Numbered from the stretch's first letter, positions 17,884 to 26,988 are shown. The stretch is DNA of 64,000 nt from Leptospira paudalimensis (GCF_026151345.1 NZ_JAMQPR010000001.1:1160231-1224230); one strand, 5' to 3'. Translations and numbers: made by a program. Notes: generated from the letters alone by a model not told the origin.

Positions 17884-18465
17884 TTATAAATTTACTTTCT
17901 CTGAGATTTTAATCAATCCCTGAGCATCCGATTTTATAATAATAATGAATTTGTTTCGAACATCAATAAGCATACAAAATTTATTTAAAGCACCACCTTT
18001 CCAGTTTCCAATTGTAAGCGTTGAATCTAAGTTTTCTTGGATTCCCAAGCCATCAAGAGATTGATTTACAAAATTTCCAAGACTAAAAATTGCCATATTC
18101 GAAACTAGCCCCGACCCATTCTTACAATTTCCCCAAATACATCTCGATTCTAATAAATCTCCAAAATCAATGACCTTTGAAGTGCCGTCTTTATTGAAAT
18201 ACTGGGCAACAGGAGAAAAGCTTCGATTATTAGAATCTATTACATATTTTACTTCTACTTTTTTATTCATATTTTCTTGAAGACCGAACGCATAGTCCCC
18301 TGATTTATAAATATTTATATAAAGTATAATATTTTTATTTTCAGCGGGTACAGTAATAGAAGTATAGTCTCTATTTTTTCTAATATTATAATCAGAATTT
18401 GTTTCTCCATATAACTGAGATGTACAAATTATCAAAATAGACAATACAAACTTACACAATTTCAT
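17884..18465 (-). CDS. Exported hypothetical protein
   Basis: 193 residues with a signal peptide (KLCKFVLSILIICTSQLYGET, cleavage likely after YG). The mature part is mainly beta-like with a cysteine pair near CIWGNCKNGSG and a late K-F-C-M segment. No family recognised. Probably periplasmic or outer-membrane associated. Single-gene cassette. Confidence 0.55.
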   Translation of the reverse strand: MKLCKFVLSILIICTSQLYGETNSDYNIRKNRDYTSITVPAENKNIILYINIYKSGDYAFGLQENMNKKVEVKYVIDSNNRSFSPVAQYFNKDGTSKVIDFGDLLESRCIWGNCKNGSGLVSNMAIFSLGNFVNQSLDGLGIQENLDSTLTIGNWKGGALNKFCMLIDVRNKFIIIIKSDAQGLIKISEKVNL

Positions 18466-18542
18466 AAGTGTTCTTTAAACCATGAAAAATATCGGAAAGA
18501 ACGAGTTTTCAATTTAAACAATTCTATTGTGATCGCTATTTC

Positions 18543-18704
18543 GGCTAACGAACTAGACTTACCGAAGTCCTCCGACCCTGAGTCCCAGCGGGACGTTAGG
18601 GACTGGCATGTAGCTTGCGTAAGCAAGGCGAATGCCAGGAGGAGGATTTGCCGCAGGCCGAGCGAGGGCTTGTCCCGAAGCGAAGCGGTAAGTCGCTGTT
18701 ATGC
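18543..18704 (-). repeat. attC site 21
   Basis: Left box GGCTAAC, right box GTTATGC. Outer stem ACTTACCG/CGGTAAGT; second stem variant GTCCTCC/GGAGGA. Confidence 0.86.
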
Positions 18705-18722
18705 GACGTGGTATAATTCAAA

Positions 18723-19559
18723 TTATTCACTTATTTTTTCATTAAACTTATTTGAATAATTGGAGAAAATGTTATTTTTGTCGATTTTTTCATCAATATA
18801 ATATGAATCGAAAACTTCAATTACTTTGTCATGTGAAGATTGTTCGGAACAATATTCATGATATTTGGAACGATCATATATCGTTTTATTATTTATAATG
18901 TAATAAGTTCCTTTTGAATCGGACATTCTTTTTAAGTTGAAAGGTTTTTTCAGGTGATCCAAAACGATTTTATCACCGATTCTTTCTAAATTGCTTAAGA
19001 ATGTAATCCTACAATGGTTATTTTTTCCATTATAGCCGGCATATTTGATTGCCGAGGAAAATTGAAATTCATTCTTGTCTTGCTTCCACTTACCAATTCT
19101 TATAGTTGAGCATGGAGTTCTATCTTCTGGTTGATAATCCATGTGATCATCTATTTCAATATAAAAATCACCGACTAAATACAGATCTCCAGGTGGAATA
19201 AAGCAGCTACCACCACAAGGAAAATTGCAAATATCGACAACACCTCTAAGTTTGTGAAGACTTCCAGAAGCTATTTCGAAATATTTACTAAATATATATC
19301 CATTAGTTACTTTCTCTTTAATCCATTTTCCTTTTTCACCATCAACAGTATCTTCAAAAGAATCCTTATAATTAATTAAGATTGGAGAACCAAAAGGGTA
19401 TTTTCCAACTATATCCGATTTAAGATCAGGATTTTTTCTAGAATTTAGAATTGACGCAGTAACAATTGCAAATTCTTCTTTTTCGGATTTTAATCGTTCA
19501 TGATTTTTACAGTTTAAGATTAGAAATAATATTATTATCGATATATATTTTTTATTCAT
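18723..19559 (-). CDS. SH3-like-domain lipoprotein (first of two)
   Basis: 278 residues. Signal peptide ending LILNCKNH, a lipobox with cysteine about residue 17. A bacterial SH3-like region follows (about residues 30-95: ASILNSRKNPDLKSDIVGKY, then GKWIKEKVTNGYIFSKYF). A cysteine cluster CNFPCGGSCFIPPGD follows. The remainder is beta-rich. Bacterial SH3 domains often bind cell wall peptides. The neighbouring cassette encodes a second SH3-like lipoprotein with a related NPDLKS motif. Confidence 0.68.
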   Translation of the reverse strand: MNKKYISIIILFLILNCKNHERLKSEKEEFAIVTASILNSRKNPDLKSDIVGKYPFGSPILINYKDSFEDTVDGEKGKWIKEKVTNGYIFSKYFEIASGSLHKLRGVVDICNFPCGGSCFIPPGDLYLVGDFYIEIDDHMDYQPEDRTPCSTIRIGKWKQDKNEFQFSSAIKYAGYNGKNNHCRITFLSNLERIGDKIVLDHLKKPFNLKRMSDSKGTYYIINNKTIYDRSKYHEYCSEQSSHDKVIEVFDSYYIDEKIDKNNIFSNYSNKFNEKISE

Positions 19560-19584
19560 TTCTTCTAAAATTTTATACCATGTC

Positions 19585-19748
19585 GCATAACGAACTAGCC
19601 TTAACGACGTAGGCTGACCCTGAGTCCCGAACGGGACGTTAGGGACTGGAACGACACTTGCGGATGCAAGGGGAGTGCCAAAAGCCTATGTGTCGCAGAC
19701 CGAGCGAGGGCGTAAGTCCCGAAGCGAAGCGTTAAGGTGCTGTTATGC
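19585..19748 (-). repeat. attC site 22
   Basis: Left box GCATAAC, right box GTTATGC. Outer stem CCTTAACG/CGTTAAGG; second stem GTAGGCT/AGCCTAT. Confidence 0.86.
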
Positions 19749-19761
19749 GACGTTTGGAGAG

Positions 19762-20631
19762 CTAAAAATTAGATTCATCGCAACCAATTTCTCCTTTAAA
19801 TAAGTCTTTCTTAGGTAAAGGAAAATATCTTACAAGTTGTGAATGATCCATACTACAAATGTAATCTGGAGGAGAACCATAGGGTTTATTTTGCGTAAGA
19901 TTAATTAGATAAGATAAATTTGCAGGTTTATTATCGTTGTATTCTTCGTTTATATACGTTGTAGCAAAACATTCATTTCCTTTAATTATACAATTTGGTT
20001 TTTCTAGTTCATTCGGATTGGAGGTTATGATGAAGCTATTGCTATCAGAGGAATCAGTTAATTCAATAGTCAGATGACCTAATATTTCTGAGATAGTTTT
20101 CTTATATAAGCTAGCTTCGTAATCACCATCTGTTAAATCAGAGATTAATACCCAGCCAATATTTTTATTATTCTTTGGAGATTTTATTTTATAGAATTCA
20201 CCGATTTTGTTATTTTCTCTAGCTTGTTCACTCAGAATTTCAACGGTTGAGTTAAAAGACATTTCTCCTATGGTTTTAGACTTTAAATCAGGGTTTTCTT
20301 TAATTTGTATACCTTTTTCATTTGCAATTCGTATAAGTTTTCCAATGGGTATTTTTTTTGAAGGATAAAGGAACTCCTTGTCTTCATAAAGAATTTTTAC
20401 TAATTCAAGATCATTTTTTATTATTTTTTCCTGAATTCCATCTTTTGAAGTTAATACGGTAATTTTTTCGTTTCGATCTATTCCATAATCATTAATCTTA
20501 TTTCCATTAAGATCATATTTGAATTCACTGTTTTCTGGATAAAAAATTGGGCAAGAATTGTTAGATCTGCAATCTTGTAATTTGCTACAATTGAAAAAGA
20601 ATACTATTGGTAAAAGTAATAGAAATTTCAT
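19762..20631 (-). CDS. SH3-like-domain lipoprotein (second of two)
   Basis: 289 residues, ATG preceded by AGGAAATAAGTC. Lipobox-like FFFNCSKL at residues about 12-19. A Ca-binding-like or linker region (DLNGNKINDYGIDRNEKI) is followed by an SH3-like domain (GIQIKENPDLKSKTIGEMSF through NIGWVLISDL, about residues 107-168). C-terminal part unknown. Related in layout to the previous cassette gene but clearly diverged and reached through its own attC, so not a simple tandem duplication. Confidence 0.66.
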   Translation of the reverse strand: MKFLLLLPIVFFFNCSKLQDCRSNNSCPIFYPENSEFKYDLNGNKINDYGIDRNEKITVLTSKDGIQEKIIKNDLELVKILYEDKEFLYPSKKIPIGKLIRIANEKGIQIKENPDLKSKTIGEMSFNSTVEILSEQARENNKIGEFYKIKSPKNNKNIGWVLISDLTDGDYEASLYKKTISEILGHLTIELTDSSDSNSFIITSNPNELEKPNCIIKGNECFATTYINEEYNDNKPANLSYLINLTQNKPYGSPPDYICSMDHSQLVRYFPLPKKDLFKGEIGCDESNF

Positions 20632-20695
20632 GACTTATTTCCTGTTTTTTTATATTTTGAGTCTATTGTTTTTTTAAAAAAAAAATTCAAATGTC

Positions 20696-20859
20696 GCATA
20701 ACGAACTAGACTTACCGAAGTTCCCTGACCCTGAGTCCCGGAACGGGACGTTAGGGACTGGCATGTAGCTTGCGAACGCAAGGCGAATGCCAGAAAGGGA
20801 ATTTGCCGCAGGCCGAGCGAGGGCTAGTCCCGAAGCGAAGCGGTAAGTCGCTGTTATGC
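20696..20859 (-). repeat. attC site 23
   Basis: Left box GCATAAC, right box GTTATGC. Outer stem ACTTACCG/CGGTAAGT; second stem TTCCCT/AGGGAA. Confidence 0.86.
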
Positions 20860-20868
20860 GACGTTATT

Positions 20869-21633
20869 TTATTCGAATAAATTGTTTAGATAATCTTTAT
20901 ACAATTCTTCTCCTAGATACAGCAGATGAATATCTCCGTTTAATTCTGATATTACTCGATTTGCTGTAAAGAAAGCTAAAGAATTGTCGCTAATGTTCGA
21001 TTTTAATTCCTTGTATGGTATACCTTTCTTATAACATTCAAAAATTCCATTTAGTGCATCTGTCAATTTCTTGTTTGATTTAATTTTTTCGCTAATTGAT
21101 GCTTTTTCTTTTGAATTGGCTTTTTTTTCTTTTTCTTCTTTGATTTGGGAAATTTTGATATTTTCTGAAATTTGAATTTCTAATTGTTTCTTTAATTGAT
21201 CGATTTCTCTATCTTTTTCAATTACAAGATTAGCTGTTAATTCTTTTGATTTTTGTAATTCAATTCGAATTTTTATTGATTCATCTAAAGTTAATAATTC
21301 ACTTCTTTCAGCATTATTCCGAATTTTCTTTTTTAATATATCAAAATGTAGCCATATCCAATATGCAGTAATTGAAAGTAATGGATAAAGGATTAAAAGA
21401 AGTATTGTTGAAATGATAGGATAAACAAATAAATATGAATTATCAGAATAATATGTTTCAATAAATTCTAAGCGATCTTCAAAATCAAGATATTTTCCTG
21501 TACCAAATAGAGCATATATTATCTTCCAGTTCCAGCTTAGCCAAGAAATAAGAAAAGTTCCAAAAAGTGGACTTACGCTTCTTTCTGCTATAACCGAATT
21601 AATTGAATTTTTTATTTCATCAAGTATGTTCAT
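20869..21633 (-). CDS. Two-TM protein with coiled coil and C-terminal soluble domain
   Basis: 254 residues. The opening (VIAERSVSPLFGTFLISWLSWNW) is a recurring pattern I associate with a widespread uncharacterised membrane family (S-P-L-F-G-x-F-x-x-S-W). A second segment (YPIISTILLLILYPLLSITAYWIW) is followed by a long charged helix (about residues 120-185) and a C-terminal domain of about 55 residues (ALNGIFECYKKGIPYKE to LYLGEELYKDYL). The layout would suit a membrane sensor or effector; function unknown. Confidence 0.6.
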   Translation of the reverse strand: MNILDEIKNSINSVIAERSVSPLFGTFLISWLSWNWKIIYALFGTGKYLDFEDRLEFIETYYSDNSYLFVYPIISTILLLILYPLLSITAYWIWLHFDILKKKIRNNAERSELLTLDESIKIRIELQKSKELTANLVIEKDREIDQLKKQLEIQISENIKISQIKEEKEKKANSKEKASISEKIKSNKKLTDALNGIFECYKKGIPYKELKSNISDNSLAFFTANRVISELNGDIHLLYLGEELYKDYLNNLFE

Positions 21634-21667
21634 TTTAATTCTTTGAATTGTTTTTGTTTATAATGTC

Positions 21668-22038
21668 GCATAACGAATCAGCCTTAACGACGTTCCGTGT
21701 AGCTGAGCCTCCTAGGAGGCGTTAGCGTAACACGGAATGTGCCTTTAGGCCGAGCGAGGGCCCCACGAGATCCAGATTTTTTCAGAAATCTGAGGCGAAG
21801 TGGAAAAGCGCCCGAGTGAGCGTTAAGGCGCTGTTAATTGCAGTTAGTTAGTATAGAATAAGATAAAAGTCGAAAGGATCCTACAATCCAGCGCAAATTT
21901 CTCATAAATCTTAAAAAGCAAAAATCTTTAATTGCACTTTAATGGAGAGGAAAGCTTAAATTGTTCTCTTACAAAGCGTTAATCGACAACACCCTCTTAA
22001 AAAATTTGCGCGTTTTCTTCTGTAGATCAACTAATTGC
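21668..22038 (-). mobile_element. ORF-less multi-copy cassette, copy 5
   Basis: Type-B attC 21668-21839, body 21840-22038. The body has the AAAGCTTAA form that breaks the plus-strand frame, and a six-A run. Confidence 0.85.
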
Positions 22039-22200
22039 AATTAACGAACTAGACTTACCGAAGTCCTCCGACCCTGAGTCCCGCCGGGACGTTAGGGACT
22101 GGCATGCAGCTTGCGTAAGCAAGGCGAATGCCAGGAGGAGGATTTGCCGCAGGCCGAGCGAGGCCTTGTGCCGAATCGAAGCGGTAAGTCGCTGTTATAT
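22039..22200 (-). repeat. attC site 25
   Basis: Left box AATTAAC, right box GTTATAT. Outer stem ACTTACCG/CGGTAAGT; second stem GTCCTCC/GGAGGA. Confidence 0.85.
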
Positions 22201-22208
22201 GCAGTTGT

Positions 22209-23111
22209 TTAAATAATCGGAAAATTTTGAATCTCAATATTGGTATTTTCTTTCTTTTCCTTCTCTTCATTCTTTACATCGTTTTGGATATTTTTAACAG
22301 TCTCTTGATTAATTATCGATAGTGCTTCTTTTAAATTTTCAAAAGCTGGTTTGGCATCTGCGACAAAAGATGTTAATGAGGCAATAACTAGCATTATTTC
22401 AACTATATAATTTCTTATTTTTGAAGTTGACCGCTGTTGTTTTGGTATAGAAAGTTCTTGTTCAATTTCTAGTAATTTCTGATTTAAAAATTTAGAATAT
22501 TTTTCAGATATATTTTTTTGTTCTAATATTTTCTTAACAAAATCTAGACCATTGAGAATATATTTTTCAGCTTCAAAGTCTATATTATTTGAAGAACTTA
22601 GTATTTGGTCAGTATTATTTATATAAAAGTCAAAAATTTCTGTCTTTAAAATTGTTATATATTGTATTAATTTTCGTAAATCAAGTAGTAATAGATCATA
22701 CTCATCATAAGTTAATCTATTTTTATTTATTTCTTCAAAATTTGGGAAGAAAATTGAATTTAAAATATTGGTAATATTTTTAAAAATTTTAGATCCAACT
22801 ACTTCCATCCTAATTCGACCATACCGAATTTTGTGATCACTGATTTTTAAAATCAAGTTTTCATGATTTGTTGAGGAAAATATACTACTTAATTGGTTGG
22901 CAACTTCGGATTTTATAAAGTAAGCAATTTTTGTGATTTTTGTTTTCCCTAAAAAATAATCATTTAAAAAAATATCCGAAGTTTCAGTGAATTCCTTTTT
23001 TAATAGAAATTCTTGGAGCCTTTCGATATCTTTTTCGAATGATTCGATTACATCTAATATTTTTGGGTAATTGAATATTTCTAAATCTTTATTATTTAAA
23101 CTATATCTCAT
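22209..23111 (-). CDS. Helical hypothetical protein with C-terminal hydrophobic segment
   Basis: 300 residues, ATG at 23111 with AAGGAACC upstream. Almost entirely helical and charged; one hydrophobic stretch near the C-terminus (YIVEIMLVIASLTSFVADAKP, about residues 230-250) could be a membrane anchor or hairpin. Acidic/lysine-rich tail. No family recognised. Single-gene cassette. Confidence 0.55.
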   Translation of the reverse strand: MRYSLNNKDLEIFNYPKILDVIESFEKDIERLQEFLLKKEFTETSDIFLNDYFLGKTKITKIAYFIKSEVANQLSSIFSSTNHENLILKISDHKIRYGRIRMEVVGSKIFKNITNILNSIFFPNFEEINKNRLTYDEYDLLLLDLRKLIQYITILKTEIFDFYINNTDQILSSSNNIDFEAEKYILNGLDFVKKILEQKNISEKYSKFLNQKLLEIEQELSIPKQQRSTSKIRNYIVEIMLVIASLTSFVADAKPAFENLKEALSIINQETVKNIQNDVKNEEKEKKENTNIEIQNFPII

Positions 23112-23141
23112 ATGGTTCCTTATTAATTTTTAAACAATTGC

Positions 23142-23306
23142 ATATAACGAACTAGACTAACCGACGTAGGCTGGCCCTGAGTCCCGGAACGGGACGTTAG
23201 GGACTGGAACGACGCTTGCGTAAGCAAGAGGAGTGCCAGAAGCCTATGTGTCGCAGACCGAGCGAGGGCGCAAGTCCCGAAGCGAAGCGGTTAGTTGCTG
23301 TTATGC
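23142..23306 (-). repeat. attC site 26
   Basis: Left box ATATAAC, right box GTTATGC. Outer stem ACTAACCG/CGGTTAGT; second stem GTAGGCT/AGCCTAT. Its right box supplies the stop codon of the next gene. Confidence 0.86.
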
Positions 23307-24278
23307 GCCGTAAGTTGATTCTTTAACATTCATGCAAAAATTGAAATTTTCTTCATTGAATTGCTTTATGAATTTAAGAAGTTTTTTGTCGAAGGTTAAA
23401 ATGTAATGTTCAGGTAGATAAATAAGTAATAGTGAGTCTGCTATATCATTTATTTTGATTTTCCTTCCAGATGTATAATAATCCAGTGCGAGTTCAACTT
23501 TATATCTGTATGATAATAGATAACTCGTATCTTCCATTCTAGTCATTAAAAAATTGGTAATATCTGCGCGATTTTGTTTAATAAAATTAATTGCTTTTTT
23601 AGGATAGTGAAATTTTTCATCTATTTGATCGTCGTTTTGAAATTTCTTTAAATATTCGGAGAGATCTAATTGTTCTGATACACATTTAGCGAAATAATCA
23701 ATAATTTTATAATAAGCTTGGGTTAGGTTTTCAAAAGATTCGTTAACGAATTTTATTCTTCCGGTATTATTTGGGTAAAAATAAGCTGAAGTTATTTCAT
23801 CTGAGAATTTAGGAATCAAATTTTGAATGATGTCCATTAGATAATGGAAATTTTTGAAGTCGAGTTCTGTTTCATTTTTCTCATCGATTTCTGTAATACC
23901 AGCCGAATATGCTAGTGTAAAATACAGTATCTGTATCAATATAGAGAAAGCTTTTGATATCAGTGATTCATTTTTACTCCGAAAAACGTTTTGTATTTTT
24001 TCCGTTTTATCATCAGATTCAAATATTGATTTGATTATTTCCGTAGTAGGAAATTGAATTTTGTTAGGTACTGAATCAATAATAGATATATTAAATTTTG
24101 AAATTAAATTTCGAGCAGGTATCGTGCCTAATTGAACTGCTAATTCATTAAAACAAACTAAGTTTGTAGCTAAGGTTTTTTTTTCTAAGGAATCTGAGGA
24201 GAATTGGATTGAGTTGATGAGATTAGATCCTTCAGGTTTACCTATGTTTAATAGTATATTTGTATCAAGTATTATCAT
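23301..24278 (-). CDS. Large PIN-like-domain protein
   Basis: 325 residues. The N-terminus MIILDTNILLNIG carries the first PIN aspartate; CFNELAVQLG offers the glutamate; near the C-terminus NDIADSLLLIYLPEHYILTFDKKLLKF has the later aspartates in the right spacing. A long helical insertion of about 200 residues separates them. Ordinary VapC toxins are about 130 residues, so this belongs to a larger PIN-like type. No antitoxin gene accompanies it. Probably a metal-dependent ribonuclease. The stop codon is taken from the attC right box. Confidence 0.6.
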   Translation of the reverse strand: MIILDTNILLNIGKPEGSNLINSIQFSSDSLEKKTLATNLVCFNELAVQLGTIPARNLISKFNISIIDSVPNKIQFPTTEIIKSIFESDDKTEKIQNVFRSKNESLISKAFSILIQILYFTLAYSAGITEIDEKNETELDFKNFHYLMDIIQNLIPKFSDEITSAYFYPNNTGRIKFVNESFENLTQAYYKIIDYFAKCVSEQLDLSEYLKKFQNDDQIDEKFHYPKKAINFIKQNRADITNFLMTRMEDTSYLLSYRYKVELALDYYTSGRKIKINDIADSLLLIYLPEHYILTFDKKLLKFIKQFNEENFNFCMNVKESTYGA

Positions 24279-24290
24279 TTAACTTATGGC

Positions 24291-24660
24291 GCATAACGAA
24301 TCAGCCTTAACGACGTTCCGTGTCGCTGAGCCTCATAGAGGCGTTAGCGTAACACGGAATGTGCCTTCAGGCCGAGGGAGGGCCCCACAAAGCCTTGATT
24401 TCATCAGAAATCAAAGGCGCAGTGGAAAAGTGCCCGAGTGAGCGTTAAGGCGCTGTTAATTGCAGTTAGTTAGTATGGAATAAGATATAAGTCGAAAGGG
24501 TCCTACAATACAGCACAAATTTCTCTTAAATCTTAAAAAGCAAAAATCTTTAACAGCACGTTAATTGAGAGGAAAGCATTTATTGTTCTCTTTCAAAGCG
24601 TTAATCGACAACACCTTCTTAAAAAATTTGCGCGTTTTTTTCTGTAGATCAACTAATTGC
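24291..24660 (-). mobile_element. ORF-less multi-copy cassette, copy 6 (most diverged)
   Basis: Type-B attC 24291-24461, body 24462-24660. This copy has more substitutions than the others: GTCGCTGAG instead of GTAGCTGAG, AGCACAAATT instead of AGCGCAAATT, and ACGTTAATTGAGAG instead of ACTTTAATGGAGAG, which also destroys the ATG of the spurious frame. Confidence 0.84.
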
Positions 24661-24825
24661 AATTAACGAACTAGCCTTAACGACGTAGGCTGACCCTGAG
24701 TCCCGAATGGGACGTTAGGGACTGGCCACGACACTTGCGCAGGCAAGGGGAGTGCCAGAAGCCTATGTGTCGCAGACCGAGCGAGGGCGTAAGTCCCGAA
24801 GCGAAGCGTTAAGGTGCTGTTATGC
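24661..24825 (-). repeat. attC site 28
   Basis: Left box AATTAAC, right box GTTATGC. Outer stem CCTTAACG/CGTTAAGG; second stem GTAGGCT/AGCCTAT. Confidence 0.86.
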
Positions 24826-24833
24826 GCTGAAGC

Positions 24834-25571
24834 TTACTTGAAAATAAAGCCAAAACCAAATTCACTAAATGTTTCGATTCTAGTATCAAAATTTTTAAAG
24901 ACTGAATTCATTATTTGATCTCTGAAATGATCAGTTTGTGAATAAATTAGAATTTCTTGATTCACGTTCTGATAACTAGATCCTAACGCACTATAGTTTC
25001 TTGAAACTTCTCTTTTTTTAAAATACATAGAACCTATGGAGAAGTAAAAGAAATAGTCGGCATCAAAGATTAATTTATAACCTAATCCAGGAGAAATATA
25101 GAAAGCTGGTTCTAGTGAAAATTCTAATTTATTAAAATTAATAACAGGTTCTAAGTTTGGTTTACTTTCATAGAACATGAATTTAAGTCCTGAAGTAACG
25201 TTTGGTAAGTATCCAATAGATAAATTTAAAAAGAAAGGTGAATCAAGAAAAAAATAATTAAAAAATAATTGTCCCGAATTTTCATTATTTTTTGTATAAG
25301 ATTTGTAACCTGCTATTGGTAATACACCAATTTCATCAAAATCATTTGATTTTGAAAATTGTATAGATCCACCGATTTCAAAGGAACTATTCAGGGTGTA
25401 AGTTAAACTAAGAAATGCGCCCAATGATGGATTAGAGAGATAATTAGTTCCAATAAACGTAGAATATTTTGATTCAGTTCTAAATCTCTGTTGTTTCTGA
25501 ACGAAGCTTTCGGGTAATACTGGATAAGAAAAGATTAGAAAAAGAAATATTAATTTAATTAGATTTTTCAT
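24834..25571 (-). CDS. Outer-membrane beta-barrel-like protein
   Basis: 245 residues with a signal peptide (KNLIKLIFLFLIFSYPVLPES). The mature part alternates short amphipathic strands with turns (FLSLTYTLNSSFEIGGSIQF; LFFNYFFLDSPFFLNLSIGY; SPGLGYKLIFDADYFFYFSIG) and ends EFGFGFIFK. This is the pattern of small spirochaetal outer-membrane barrels. Function unknown. Single-gene cassette. Confidence 0.66.
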   Translation of the reverse strand: MKNLIKLIFLFLIFSYPVLPESFVQKQQRFRTESKYSTFIGTNYLSNPSLGAFLSLTYTLNSSFEIGGSIQFSKSNDFDEIGVLPIAGYKSYTKNNENSGQLFFNYFFLDSPFFLNLSIGYLPNVTSGLKFMFYESKPNLEPVINFNKLEFSLEPAFYISPGLGYKLIFDADYFFYFSIGSMYFKKREVSRNYSALGSSYQNVNQEILIYSQTDHFRDQIMNSVFKNFDTRIETFSEFGFGFIFK

Positions 25572-25600
25572 TTTGTTTTAAAATATATTTAAGCTTTTGC

Positions 25601-25764
25601 GCATAACGAACTAGACTAACCGACGTAGGCTGGCCCTGAGTCCCGAATGGGACGTTAGGGATTGGCACGACGCTTGCGCAAGCAAGAGAAGTGACAAAAG
25701 CCTATGTGTCGTAGACCGAACGAGGGCGTAAGTCCCGAAGTGAAGCGGTTAGTCGCTGTTATGC
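25601..25764 (-). repeat. attC site 29
   Basis: Left box GCATAAC, right box GTTATGC. Outer stem ACTAACCG/CGGTTAGT; second stem GTAGGCT/AGCCTAT. Confidence 0.86.
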
Positions 25765-25774
25765 GACGTGAAAT

Positions 25775-26089
25775 TTAGATGTCAAATGTTATACTAACAT
25801 TCTTTTTGTAGCAATCCAAACAATCTGGTCTTGCTACTGAACTTTTATGGTTTTTCCCACAGCTATGACAGTAATTCATTTCAGCTTTGAATATTCTATT
25901 TTTTTGCCAATTAATATGACAGTTCCTGCATAAAGGTTGAAAAGGTCTTTTTTCCATTTGTTTTTTGCAAGATATACAGATTGAACTTTTATCAATATAG
26001 AAATCAAATATCCTGTCTGGTATTACTGTGAAATTGTTTGGAACAATATAATTTTCTAGGTCATATATGTGAATATAATTTGTTAACAT
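25775..26089 (-). CDS. Zinc-ribbon protein, partner of nuclease-like gene
   Basis: 104 residues. Contains three Cys pairs in a row: CISCKKQ, CRNCHINW and CHSCGKNH, then a final CLDCYKK, that is eight cysteines in CxxC pairs forming two likely zinc ribbons. Basic. The start lies four bases after the stop of the upstream nuclease-like gene, so the two are probably co-translated. A DNA/RNA- or protein-binding partner of that nuclease is the simplest reading; the family is not one I recognise. Confidence 0.65.
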   Translation of the reverse strand: MLTNYIHIYDLENYIVPNNFTVIPDRIFDFYIDKSSICISCKKQMEKRPFQPLCRNCHINWQKNRIFKAEMNYCHSCGKNHKSSVARPDCLDCYKKNVSITFDI

Positions 26090-26093
26090 ATGT

Positions 26094-26600
26094 TCAATTG
26101 GTAAAATGTATGGATAAATATTTTTTGTGTTTTTCGTAATATATTCCTATACAGATTAATACTCTTTGTTTTGTGTTTAATTCTAGTAATCTGTTAAACT
26201 GATTTGAAGACAATATTTCGATTGTACCAATTTTTTTAATATTTTTTTCTAATATATTGTCTTCCTCATTCGCTCTTTTTTTCGATTCGTGTATTTTTAC
26301 TATTTCATCTATTTTGTTTTGTATTTTTGTAATATTACGATACTTACATTCTAAGTAGAATTCGATATTTAGGTCACGATTTCGAAATTTAAAGTCAGGT
26401 AGTAATGAATCTTCGACAAAGTCTTCTGAATTTTGTTCATAATTATGAGTTTTATGTAATAGTTCATAAACATCCTTTGGAAATAATACTTCTCTTGTAA
26501 AATTTTCAAATTCTTCTCCGTTTAGAAAAGATTTTGGGACATTTAACTTAGTTCTCGTAACTTTTCTTAAAAAGTCTAAAATTTCATTTAGTTCATTCAT
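26094..26600 (-). CDS. PD-(D/E)xK-like nuclease candidate
   Basis: 168 residues, soluble. The segment LLPDFKFRNRDLNIEFYLECKYRN (shown in two parts: LPDFKF and FYLECKYR, about residues 68-83) has the P-D...E-x-K pattern of the restriction-endonuclease fold, with an upstream helix GEEFENFTREVLF typical of the first helix of that fold, and a later strand-like QRVLICIGIYY. Probably a DNA or RNA nuclease. It is the first gene of a two-gene cassette with a zinc-ribbon protein. No methyltransferase accompanies it. Confidence 0.62.
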   Translation of the reverse strand: MNELNEILDFLRKVTRTKLNVPKSFLNGEEFENFTREVLFPKDVYELLHKTHNYEQNSEDFVEDSLLPDFKFRNRDLNIEFYLECKYRNITKIQNKIDEIVKIHESKKRANEEDNILEKNIKKIGTIEILSSNQFNRLLELNTKQRVLICIGIYYEKHKKYLSIHFTN

Positions 26601-26616
26601 TGTTTTATTTCATGTC

Positions 26617-26988
26617 GCATAACGAATCAGCCTTAACGACGTTCCGTGTAGCTGAGCCTCTAGAGGAGGCGTTAGCGTAACACGGAATGTGCCTTTAGGC
26701 CGAGCGAGGGCCCCACAAAGCCTAGATTTCATCAGGAATCGCAGGCGCAGTGGAAAAGAGCCCGAGTGAGCGTTAAGGCGCTGTTAATTGCAGTTAGTTA
26801 GTATAGAATAAGATATAAATCGAAAGGGTCCTACAATCCAGCGCAAATTTCTCTTAAATCTTAAAAAGCAAAAATCTTTAACTGCACTTTAATGGAGAGA
26901 AGAGCATTAATTGTTCTCTTCCAAAGCGTTAATCGACAACACCCTCATAAAAAATTTGCGCGTTTTCTTCTGTAGATTAACTAATTGC
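26617..26988 (-). mobile_element. ORF-less multi-copy cassette, copy 7
   Basis: Type-B attC 26617-26789, body 26790-26988. The attC inner loop has the ATTTCATCAGGAATCGCAGG form, shared with copy 8. Body has CTCATAAAAAATTT instead of CTCTTAAAAAATTT. Confidence 0.85.
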
